This document shows, one piece after another, positions 28,309 through 34,870 of a stretch of 40,711 nucleotides of DNA (within the stretch, counting starts at the first letter, position 1; each line of letters opens with the position of its first letter). The translations under genes and the position numbers were made by a program. Source of the stretch: Micromonospora sp. ATCC 39149. GTDB lineage: Bacteria; Actinomycetota; Actinomycetes; Mycobacteriales; Micromonosporaceae. The stretch lies in assembly GCF_000158815.1 (NCBI RefSeq), contig NZ_GG657738.1, forward strand, positions 5,607,779 through 5,648,489. Reading direction: 5' to 3'. Below the pieces are notes generated by a model. That model did not search any database. It was not told the DNA's origin and was given only the letters and a program-made list of their open reading frames with translations.

Positions 28309-28726
28309 CGGTGCGGACCTCCCTGGGATGGCGCGTACGGGGCCGTGTCGCGCACGGCTCCCGGTTCGGGGAAACGTACCCGCCATCCTCGTGCATTCCT
28401 GCGCCGGACGTTCCGGCGTGAGATCCATGATCACAATCAGGCAACGGCCCCGTTTCGTCGGGTGGCCCCCTGTGCTGGGCCGGACGGTGGTGCGGGGTCG
28501 GCCGATCGGTGGAGGGAGGGCATCCGGGTGGGAGCGCCCGATGTTCCGGGCGGTCACCGCCCTGCCGGGTGCCGGCCAGCCCGTACCGGAGGTTCGCCGG
28601 ACTCGCCCCGTCCCTGCCGACTCGGGGCTACCGGTGCCCGGGTGTCCGGACTGGGGGCCTGCCGGTGTGGCGAGGGCCACCCGATGAGCCTGGGTTATCC
28701 GGATATGACCTGCATAGCCTCGTCGG
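28309..28726. other. 418-bp divergent intergenic region
   Basis: I see no convincing gene. One plus-strand frame is open across it, but it lacks a start signal and gives low-complexity Arg/Pro/Gly sequence. On the plus strand TAGCCT at 28715-28720 lies six bases before the next ATG and is a likely -10 box for the lysozyme-like gene. The other end presumably carries the PAC2 promoter. Confidence 0.55.
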
Positions 28727-29743
28727 ATGCGTGACGACGGCACCCTCGACGACAAGCCCGATCCCGACGCGGTGGCCGACCGTTCGGACGCTACCTTATC
28801 GTCCGAACGGTCACCCACCACCATCGCCAGCGGCGCGCGCCTCGGAGGCCGCCGCAACTCCCTCGCCGACCTGATCCGTACCCGCTCCGGGTGGCTGCGT
28901 GACCTCCCGACCCCGAACGGATCGGCGGCACGGCCGGCGGCGGCCGGCGGCCCCGGCGAGCGGGTCGGCCCGGCGGGCCGGGGTCGGCGGGCCGGGGCGG
29001 TGGTGGCCGTGGGTGTGGTCTGCTGCCTCGCCCTGGCCGCCCTCGCCCAGGCGCGGCAGGAGGCGGCGGACACCGGACGGGCCGGTGCCCTCGCCGCCGA
29101 CGCGGGGCTGGACCGGCGCGCGGCGGCCGAGGTGGCCGCCCGGTCGCTGGAACGCGCGCCCGCCCCGACGGTCTCCCCCTCCGCGCCCCCCGGCTCGCCC
29201 TCCGCCACCGCCTCGCCCTCCGCCACCGCCTCGCCCTCGGTCACCGCCACGCCCTCCGCCGCGCGGAAGCGAACCGCGCCGAAGCGACCCGCCGGTCCCG
29301 CCCCCGTGGCCGGCCTGACGAAGGCCCAGATGGCGAACGCGAAGGTGATCGTGCGGACCGGCCGCGAGCTGGGCTTCCCCCGGCGAGGGCTGGTCATCGC
29401 GGTGGCCACCGCGATGCAGGAAAGTAACCTCTACAACCTCGCCAGCGGGGTGCTGCCCGAGTCGCAGGAGTACCCGCACCAGGGCGTCGGCTGGGATCAC
29501 GACTCGGTCGGGCTGTTCCAGCAGCGGGCCAGCAGCGGCTGGGGCGAGGTGGGGCAACTGATGGATCCCGAGTTCGCCACCCGGCAGTTCCTTACCGCCC
29601 TGGCGGAGATCCCGGGCTGGGAAGAGCTGCCGCTGACGGTCGCGGCCCAGTCCGTGCAGATCTCCGCGTACCCGGACCTCTACGCGCAGCACGAGTGGCG
29701 GGCCGCGGAGGTGGTCGACGCGTTCCTGTCCGCCGGAATGTGA
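28727..29743 (+). CDS. Membrane-anchored lysozyme-like (peptidoglycan-active) protein
   Basis: This 338-residue type II membrane protein is cytoplasmic up to about residue 88, followed by a helix (AVVAVGVVCCLALAALA). The outside portion has a Ser/Pro/Thr/Ala linker (SPSATASPSATASPSVTATP) and a compact C-terminal domain of about 140 residues starting GLTKAQMANAKVIVRTGREL. That domain has the look of a lytic transglycosylase: AVATAMQESNLYN with a candidate catalytic Glu, then DSVGLFQQRASSGWG as in goose-type lysozymes (GLFQ), and repeated helices to VVDAFLSAGM. Cell-wall cleavage is an inference from these motifs. A 12-bp inverted repeat lies within its first 30 codons. The ATG has no ribosome site but a -10 box six bases upstream. 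Confidence 0.8.
   Translation: MRDDGTLDDKPDPDAVADRSDATLSSERSPTTIASGARLGGRRNSLADLIRTRSGWLRDLPTPNGSAARPAAAGGPGERVGPAGRGRRAGAVVAVGVVCCLALAALAQARQEAADTGRAGALAADAGLDRRAAAEVAARSLERAPAPTVSPSAPPGSPSATASPSATASPSVTATPSAARKRTAPKRPAGPAPVAGLTKAQMANAKVIVRTGRELGFPRRGLVIAVATAMQESNLYNLASGVLPESQEYPHQGVGWDHDSVGLFQQRASSGWGEVGQLMDPEFATRQFLTALAEIPGWEELPLTVAAQSVQISAYPDLYAQHEWRAAEVVDAFLSAGM
28778..28812. promoter_or_regulatory. 12-bp perfect inverted repeat inside the 5' end of a gene
   Basis: GACCGTTCGGAC (28778-28789) and GTCCGAACGGTC (28801-28812) flank an 11-base loop that is AT-richer than the surroundings (GCTACCTTATC). It is about 50 bases after the start codon. It could be a repressor operator (the size suits a TetR dimer) or an mRNA hairpin that damps translation of a leaderless message. 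Confidence 0.55.
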
Positions 29744-29855
29744 CCCCCGGATCTCGCTCGCGGGCGTCCGCCGGGCCCCGCACCGGACACAATGGACGGT
29801 TGGCGTTTGTCGCGGCAGGGTACACATGATGAAGAACGACCGACAGGAGGACGAC

Positions 29856-30002
29856 ATGTCAGCACTGATGCAGCGGATCACCCGGTTCCTCCGGACGCCG
29901 CAGGGGCAGCAGCTCGTGGACCGGGGCCGCCGTGAGCTGGCCAAGCCGGAGACGCGGAGCAAGCTGAAGCAGTTCGCCTCCCGCCTGTCCGGCCGGCGCT
30001 GA
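29856..30002 (+). CDS. Conserved-looking 48-residue basic small protein
   Basis: ATG at 29856 follows AGGAGG by five bases, the best ribosome site in this part of the window. The product reads MSALMQRITRFLRTPQGQQL then VDRGRRELAKPETRSKLKQF and ASRLSGRR. It is strongly basic and amphipathic, with no membrane segment. Two ATGs 30 bases upstream are in frame but poorly placed. I recall similar short actinobacterial proteins with the FLxTPQGxxL...RRELAKPE pattern, but know of no function. The EcsC-family gene starts 49 bp downstream on the same strand, so they may be co-transcribed. Confidence 0.75.
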   Translation: MSALMQRITRFLRTPQGQQLVDRGRRELAKPETRSKLKQFASRLSGRR

Positions 30003-30051
30003 CCGCGCCGACGCCGCCGTACCCGCCCGTCACCGACCCCCGGGAGCTTCC

Positions 30052-30858
30052 GTGACCGATTCCGCCCCCGTCGACGGCCAGCCAGCCGCTTCCACGCCGG
30101 TCCCGCCAGCGGTGCCGAAGCCGCCGGCGGTGCCGGTCGCGCCGGAGGTGCCGGGGGCGCCGCTCCCGCCGGCCGCCGTCGAGGACGCCCCGGAGGGGCC
30201 GCCGGCCCGGCTCTGGGACCGCATGCGGGAGGACCCGCAGTACGCCCCGGAGCACCTGGCCCTGGAGGCGGTGCGCCGGCTCGGGCCCGAGGCGGCCCGG
30301 TGGGTGGCCCGCGCGCGGGCGGAGCGGCCCGACGCTCAGGTGGAGGAGCTGGCCGAGCAGGCGGTGCGCCGATTCGTCAACCGGGCCCGGCTCTCCGGGG
30401 CGGTCTCCGGCGCGGCCGGGCTCCCCGGCGCGGTGATCGACGTCGGGGTGCTGGCCTGGACCCAGGCGCGGATGGTCCTGCACGTCGCGGCGGCCCACGG
30501 GATCGACCCGACGCACCCGGACCGGGCCACCGACCTGTTGGTGTTGCAGAAGGTGCACAAGGTGGCCGAGACCGCCCGGCTGGCGCTGGGCGTGGCCGCC
30601 GGCCGGGAACGTGCCGGGGCTCTGTTCGGCTCCGGCGGGCAGGCCGCGCTGGGCAAGGTGATGATCCGGCTGGGCGTACGGCTGGCCCAGATGGCCGGGG
30701 TGCGGGCGGCGAAGCGAATCTTCGCCAAGGTGATTCCCGGCGCCGCGATCATCCTCGGCACCTGGGCGAACTCGTCGGCGACCAAGGACCTCGCCGAGCG
30801 GTCGCGCCAGCTCTACCGCAGCATGGGCCCGGCCGGGGGTGTCCCCCGGCCCCGCTGA
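30052..30858 (+). CDS. EcsC-family protein
   Basis: The 268-residue product starts at the GTG at 30052, preceded by GGGAG. The first 45 residues are Pro/Ala/Val-rich and probably disordered. The body (from LWDRMREDPQYAPEHLALEAVRRLG) contains the EcsC-type glycine-rich hydrophobic region SGAVSGAAGLPGAVIDVGVLAWTQ (about 115-138), then HVAAAHGIDPTHPDRATDLL, and a second hydrophobic stretch (IFAKVIPGAAIILGTWANS). EcsC proteins were named from a Bacillus locus affecting secretion, but their activity is unknown. The C-terminus converges with the SGNH lipoprotein gene. Confidence 0.78.
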   Translation: MTDSAPVDGQPAASTPVPPAVPKPPAVPVAPEVPGAPLPPAAVEDAPEGPPARLWDRMREDPQYAPEHLALEAVRRLGPEAARWVARARAERPDAQVEELAEQAVRRFVNRARLSGAVSGAAGLPGAVIDVGVLAWTQARMVLHVAAAHGIDPTHPDRATDLLVLQKVHKVAETARLALGVAAGRERAGALFGSGGQAALGKVMIRLGVRLAQMAGVRAAKRIFAKVIPGAAIILGTWANSSATKDLAERSRQLYRSMGPAGGVPRPR

Positions 30859-30917
30859 GCCCGCGTCACCGCCGCGCCCTTGCCCAGACGGGGGCGCGGC
30901 CGTGAGCCCAGGTGGGG

Positions 30918-30978
30918 CGCTCCCGCCCGGGAAGGCGCGGCCGTGAGAAGAGATCGGCGACGCTCCCGCCCGGGAAGG
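30918..30978. repeat. 18-bp direct repeat pair
   Basis: CGCTCCCGCCCGGGAAGG occurs at 30918-30935 and 30961-30978, 43 bases apart, in the spacer between the convergent EcsC and SGNH genes. Each copy contains the small palindrome CCCGGG. Function unknown. Confidence 0.8.
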
Positions 30979-30980
30979 GC

Positions 30981-31030
30981 GCGGACGGCGCTTTCGGGCG
31001 CGTCAGCGGACGGCGCTTCCGGGCGCGTCA
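30981..31030. repeat. 25-bp tandem duplication across the SGNH stop codon
   Basis: 30981-31005 and 31006-31030 are adjacent copies that differ at one base. The SGNH gene's stop codon (31030-31028) opens the second copy, and the first copy repeats the same TGA. The duplication therefore lies wholly downstream of the coding region apart from that codon. Confidence 0.85.
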
Positions 31031-31876
31031 GTCGAAGCCGGCGGCGCGCCAGGTCACGTCGGCCAGCCGGCCCTGACCGGCGACGTTGGGGTGGAACCAG
31101 TCCAGTGCATTGACCAGGTCGAGGGTGAACCGGACGCGGTGCACCGCCCCGCCGTCGTACCGGCACCGCGAGCCGTACGCCCGGCAGGCCGACTTCAACT
31201 GCGCGTTGTACGCGTCGATGCGGTCCCGGACCTTCGCTCGCCGCGCGACGTCGTCCGGCGCGGTCGACGTCGCGTCGGCCAGCAGCGCCGGGCACACCCC
31301 CTGCCGCCACGCCCGCACCGCCCGGGAGTCGGTGTGCCCGACCTCCCAGAGCCGGTGCAGGTCGGGGATGCTGACCACCAGCACCCGCGCCTTGGGGCGG
31401 CCCGTGCGCAGCACCCTTAGGCCCTCGTCCACCTGCTTGCGGAACGTCGCCGCCGGCGTCATGGCGTCGACGTCGTCGCGGCACGCGTCGTTCGCGCCGA
31501 TCAGCACCGTCACGTAGTCGGCGCGGTCGCGGACCGCCGCCTCGGCCTGCCCGGCCAGCGCTGCGGCCCGCGCGCCCGGCTTGGCGTGGTTGTGGGCCGC
31601 GCCGCGCAGCTTCGGGTTCCGGTCGACCAGTCGCTGGTAGTGGCTGTCCACCCGTAGCCCGTCACCGGTGGACCACGAGTTGCGCTCGCACGAGCTGAGC
31701 ATCAGGCAGGAGGCGAAGCCGGTGCTGATCGAGTCGCCGAGGGCGGCCATCACGGCCGGCGTGCCGGGAGCCGGCGACCCGCCGGACGGCCGGGGGCTGG
31801 CCTCGCCGCCGCTCTCGCAGGCGAGCGCGACCAGGGCCAGCAGACAGGCCACGGCGGCGACCCAGCGTCGAGGCAT
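31028..31876 (-). CDS. SGNH/GDSL-type hydrolase, lipoprotein
   Basis: This secreted esterase/lipase-like enzyme has 282 residues. The ATG at 31876 is preceded by GGGGAAAG. A lipoprotein signal (VAAVACLLALVALAC, lipobox LALAC-type with Cys20) suggests anchoring to the outer face of the membrane. Block I is ALGDSISTGFAS with the nucleophile Ser, block III is LIGANDAC with the oxyanion Asn, and block V is DWFHPN with the catalytic Asp-x2-His. Cysteine pairs (CLMLSSC, CRAYGSRC) fit an exported protein. Substrate is unknown. It diverges from the DUF6343/aldehyde dehydrogenase genes. Confidence 0.9.
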   Translation of the reverse strand: MPRRWVAAVACLLALVALACESGGEASPRPSGGSPAPGTPAVMAALGDSISTGFASCLMLSSCERNSWSTGDGLRVDSHYQRLVDRNPKLRGAAHNHAKPGARAAALAGQAEAAVRDRADYVTVLIGANDACRDDVDAMTPAATFRKQVDEGLRVLRTGRPKARVLVVSIPDLHRLWEVGHTDSRAVRAWRQGVCPALLADATSTAPDDVARRAKVRDRIDAYNAQLKSACRAYGSRCRYDGGAVHRVRFTLDLVNALDWFHPNVAGQGRLADVTWRAAGFD

Positions 31877-32019
31877 CTTTCCCCAGTCCTGCGGCGGAGT
31901 GCGACAGCCAGCTAACCCTACGTGCGGGGCCGGCGCGGGCGGTGGCCTGCTGTCGGCTTTCCGGCGCTCGACGGCCCAGACGTCCCCGGGTGTGGTATAC
32001 GGCTCGACCGCGACCCGAT

Positions 32020-32035
32020 GCCCGGTTAACCGGGC
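32020..32035. promoter_or_regulatory. 16-bp perfect palindrome upstream of the DUF6343 gene
   Basis: GCCCGGTTAACCGGGC has no spacer. It sits 22 bases before the start of the DUF6343 gene and 144 bases from the divergent SGNH gene. A TATACG element lies just upstream (about 31997). A repressor operator is plausible but the binding protein is not identifiable. Confidence 0.5.
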
Positions 32036-32057
32036 CGATTGGGGGTAGCCCGCAGGG

Positions 32058-32321
32058 ATGACGAGATCACAGCCCCGCCGCGCCCGCGGCACCGTGGGCC
32101 ACGCGTACAGCGCGCTGAACCTTCGCCTCGCGCTCGCCGGCTTCGGGCTCGTGACCATGGCGCTGTTCGCCGTGCTGGCGGTGTGGGCCGACGTGGTGTG
32201 GCTCGGCGTCGTCTGCGCGTTCTTCGCCGTCGTCGCCGCGGTCGACCTGGTCGTCATCCAGCGCCGCCGTGCCGCGCGCCGCCGGGAGTCCCCGGGCGCG
32301 CGGCACTCGCTGTTCGAGTGA
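32058..32321 (+). CDS. Small two-helix membrane protein (DUF6343-like)
   Basis: This 87-residue protein has a basic N-terminus containing SALNLRLALAGFG, then two hydrophobic helices (GLVTMALFAVLAVWA and VVWLGVVCAFFAVVAAVDLVV) and a basic tail. The layout and the SxLxLRLxLAxFGL segment resemble actinobacterial DUF6343 proteins; that assignment is from memory of the family. The ATG at 32058 follows GCAGG, with GGGGG further up. The aldehyde dehydrogenase gene starts 12 bp after its stop, so they are probably one operon. Confidence 0.72.
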   Translation: MTRSQPRRARGTVGHAYSALNLRLALAGFGLVTMALFAVLAVWADVVWLGVVCAFFAVVAAVDLVVIQRRRAARRRESPGARHSLFE

Positions 32322-32333
32322 CAGGAGTACGAG

Positions 32334-33746
32334 ATGTCCATCGCCACCACCAACCCCGCCACCGGACAGGTGCTCAAGTCGTACGACCCAATGTCGGACG
32401 CGCAGGTCGACGCCGCCATCGAGCGGGCCGACCTGGCGTTTCGGGACCTGCGCCGAACCACCGTCGCCCAGCGGGGCCGGTGGCTGACCGCCGCCGCCGA
32501 CCTGCTCGACGCCGAACGCGACGAGACCGCCCGGGGAATGACCACCGAGATGGGCAAGACGTACGCCGCCGCGAAAGCCGAGGTCGTCAAGTGCGCCTCG
32601 GCGTGCCGGTTCTACGCCGCCCACGCCGAGCGGATGCTTGCCGACGAACCCGCCGACGCCCGGTCGGTCAAGGCCAGCCGGGCCTTCGTCCGGTACCAGC
32701 CGATCGGGACCGTGCTGGCGGTGATGCCGTGGAACTTCCCGCTCTGGCAGGTCATGCGGTTCGCCGCGCCGGCCCTGATGGCCGGCAACACCGTCCTGCT
32801 CAAGCACGCCTCGAACGTGCCGCAGACCGCCCTGTACCTGGAGGACCTGTTCCGCCGCGCCGGATTCGGTGCGGGTGTCTTCACGACCCTGCTCGTCGGC
32901 TCGGACGCCGTCGACCGCATCCTCAGCGACCCCCGGGTACGCGCCGCGACCCTGACCGGCAGCGAGGGCGCGGGCAGGTCCATCGCCCAGATCGCCGGCC
33001 GGGAGTTGAAGAAGACCGTGCTGGAGTTGGGCGGCAGCGACCCGTTCGTGGTGATGCCCTCGGCGGACCTGGACCGGGCCGCCGAGGTCGCCACCACCGC
33101 CCGCTGCCAGAACAACGGCCAGTCCTGCATCGCCGCCAAGCGGTTCGTCGTGCACACCGACGTCTTCGACGCGTTCGCCGAGCGCTTCGCGGCGAACATG
33201 GCCGCGCTGCGGGTAGGCGACCCCATGGACCAGGCCACCGACGTCGGCCCGCTGGCCAGCGAGAAGGGCCGGGACGAGATCGACGCCCAGGTCCGGGACG
33301 CGGTCGGCAGGGGTGCCACCGTGCTCTGCGGCGGCGAGAAGCCGGCCGGCGCGGGCTGGTTCTACCCGCCCACCGTGGTCACCGACCTGCGGCCGGAGAT
33401 GCGGATGTGGTCCGAGGAGGTGTTCGGGCCGGTCGCGGGGCTTTACCGGGTGTCGTCGTACGCCGAGGCGATCGAGGTGGCCAACGGGACCGCCTTCGGC
33501 CTCGGCGCGAACGCCTGGACCACCGACCCCGAGGAGCAGGAGCGCTTCGCCACCCACCTCGAGGCCGGCAACGTCTTCGTCAACGGCATGACCACCTCGT
33601 TCCCCGAGTTGCCGTTCGGGGGTGTGAAGAACTCCGGGTACGGCCGCGAGTTGTCGGCGCTGGGCATGCGCGAGTTCTGCAACACCAAGACCGTCTGGGT
33701 GGGCCGGGGCGAGACGACGGCCGGCGCCGGGGCGCACGCAGAGTAG
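32334..33746 (+). CDS. gabD: NAD(P)-dependent succinate-semialdehyde dehydrogenase-type enzyme
   Basis: This 470-residue aldehyde dehydrogenase resembles the shorter GabD/Sad group (IATTNPATGQVLKSYDPM N-terminus). Key features: PWNFPLWQVMRFAAPALMAGNT with the substrate/cofactor Asn, LTGSEGAGRSIA (Rossmann loop), general base Glu231 in LELGGSDPFVV, and nucleophile Cys265 in QNNGQSCIAAKR. It should oxidise succinic semialdehyde to succinate, which would link it to the TCA cycle; other aldehydes are possible. AGGAG precedes the ATG. Upstream is the DUF6343 gene; no GABA transaminase is adjacent. Confidence 0.88.
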   Translation: MSIATTNPATGQVLKSYDPMSDAQVDAAIERADLAFRDLRRTTVAQRGRWLTAAADLLDAERDETARGMTTEMGKTYAAAKAEVVKCASACRFYAAHAERMLADEPADARSVKASRAFVRYQPIGTVLAVMPWNFPLWQVMRFAAPALMAGNTVLLKHASNVPQTALYLEDLFRRAGFGAGVFTTLLVGSDAVDRILSDPRVRAATLTGSEGAGRSIAQIAGRELKKTVLELGGSDPFVVMPSADLDRAAEVATTARCQNNGQSCIAAKRFVVHTDVFDAFAERFAANMAALRVGDPMDQATDVGPLASEKGRDEIDAQVRDAVGRGATVLCGGEKPAGAGWFYPPTVVTDLRPEMRMWSEEVFGPVAGLYRVSSYAEAIEVANGTAFGLGANAWTTDPEEQERFATHLEAGNVFVNGMTTSFPELPFGGVKNSGYGRELSALGMREFCNTKTVWVGRGETTAGAGAHAE

Positions 33747-33767
33747 GCGGGCGCTGGGTCGGCGCTG

Positions 33768-33820
33768 GTTAACAAGGGTCCCCTGCTCTACCGAATGCGT
33801 TAACAGGGGGCCCTTCCTTG
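33768..33820. repeat. GGGGCCCC-type palindromic intergenic repeat, copy 2
   Basis: GTTAACAAGGGTCCCCT and GTTAACAGGGGGCCCTT lie 33 bases apart (33768 and 33801) with CTACCGAATGC between. AAGGGTCCCCT and AGGGGGCCCTT pair with one mismatch to give a hairpin. Layout and spacer (GAATGCG-TAACAG) match the element at 22949-22989. It follows the aldehyde dehydrogenase gene, a position suited to a terminator. Confidence 0.85.
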
Positions 33821-33870
33821 CGGGGCAGGCGTGGGTTGGTCGGACTCCGGCGTGGGTAGGAGGTGCGCCC

Positions 33871-34833
33871 ATGACGGTGTTCGGCTTCCACGCGTCCCAC
33901 GAGCAGATCCACCCGGCCAGGCTGCTGGAGGCGGTGACCCACGCCGAACGGGCCGGCTTCGACGCCGCCATGTCCTCGGACCACTTCTCCCCGTGGAGCG
34001 CCCGGCAGGGCCAGTCCGGTTTCGCCTGGTCCTGGCTCGGGGCGGCCCTCCAGGCCACCAACCTGCCCTTCGGCGTGGTCAACGCGCCCGGCCAGCGGTA
34101 CCACCCGGCGATCATCGCCCAGGCCATCGGCACGCTCGGCGCGATGTACCCGGGCCGGTTCTGGGCCGCGCTGGGCACCGGCGAGGCCAGCAACGAGCAC
34201 ATCACCGGCGACGCGTGGCCCCGCAAGGACGTCCGCGCCGCCCGGCTGCGCGAGTGCGTCGACGTGATCCGGGCGCTGCTGGCCGGCGAGGAGGTCAGCC
34301 ACGACGGCCTCGTCACGGTCGACCGGGCGAGGCTGTGGACCCGCCCCGAGCAGCCGCCGGCGCTGATCGGGGCGGCCGTCAGCGTGACAACCGCCCGCTG
34401 GTGCGCGCAGTGGGCCGACGGCCTGATCACCGTCAACGCCCCCACCGGCCACCTGCGCGACATGATCGACGCCTACCGCGACGCCGGGGGCCGGGGCCCG
34501 CTGCACCTACAGGTGCACGTGAGCTGGGCGCCCGAGCAGGCCGAGGCCGAGGCGATCGCGTACGACCAGTGGCGCAGCAACGTCTTCGCCCCGCCGGTCT
34601 GCTGGGACCTGGAGACGGTTGAGCACTTCGACGCCGTCTCCGCCGACGTGCCGATGCGGCGGGTCACCTCGACGGTCAACGTCTCGGCCGACCTGGGCCG
34701 GCACGTCGGTTGGCTGCAGGAGTACCTGGAGCTGGGCTTCGACCAGATCGCCCTGCACCACGTCGGGCAGGAGCAGCGGGCCTTCATCGACGCCTTCGGG
34801 GCGCAGGTGTTACCGAGACTGCGGGCCGCGTGA
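33871..34833 (+). CDS. LLM-class F420-dependent oxidoreductase (TIGR03885-like)
   Basis: This 320-residue luciferase-like TIM-barrel enzyme reads TVFGFHASHEQIHPARLLEA then HAERAGFDAAMSSDHFSPWS, followed by GQSGFAWSWLGAALQAT, YHPAIIAQAIGTLGAMYPGRFW and ALGTGEASNEHITGD. C-terminal SADLGRHVGWLQEYLELGFD and VGQEQRAFIDAFGAQVLP close the barrel. These blocks match the TIGR03885 branch, whose members are taken to use F420 rather than FMN. Substrate unknown. AGGAGG stands seven bases before the ATG. It is preceded by the palindromic repeat and followed by the antiporter gene. Confidence 0.88.
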   Translation: MTVFGFHASHEQIHPARLLEAVTHAERAGFDAAMSSDHFSPWSARQGQSGFAWSWLGAALQATNLPFGVVNAPGQRYHPAIIAQAIGTLGAMYPGRFWAALGTGEASNEHITGDAWPRKDVRAARLRECVDVIRALLAGEEVSHDGLVTVDRARLWTRPEQPPALIGAAVSVTTARWCAQWADGLITVNAPTGHLRDMIDAYRDAGGRGPLHLQVHVSWAPEQAEAEAIAYDQWRSNVFAPPVCWDLETVEHFDAVSADVPMRRVTSTVNVSADLGRHVGWLQEYLELGFDQIALHHVGQEQRAFIDAFGAQVLPRLRAA

Positions 34834-34856
34834 TCGGCGCGCTCCGGGTGGGGTCC

Positions 34857-34862
34857 TAGGCT
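34857..34862 (+). promoter_or_regulatory. -10 box of the antiporter gene, probably leaderless
   Basis: TAGGCT fits TANNNT and lies eight bases before the ATG at 34871. No ribosome binding site is visible there, so transcription is likely to begin at or within a base or two of the start codon. Confidence 0.4.
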
Positions 34863-34870
34863 CGTATTCC

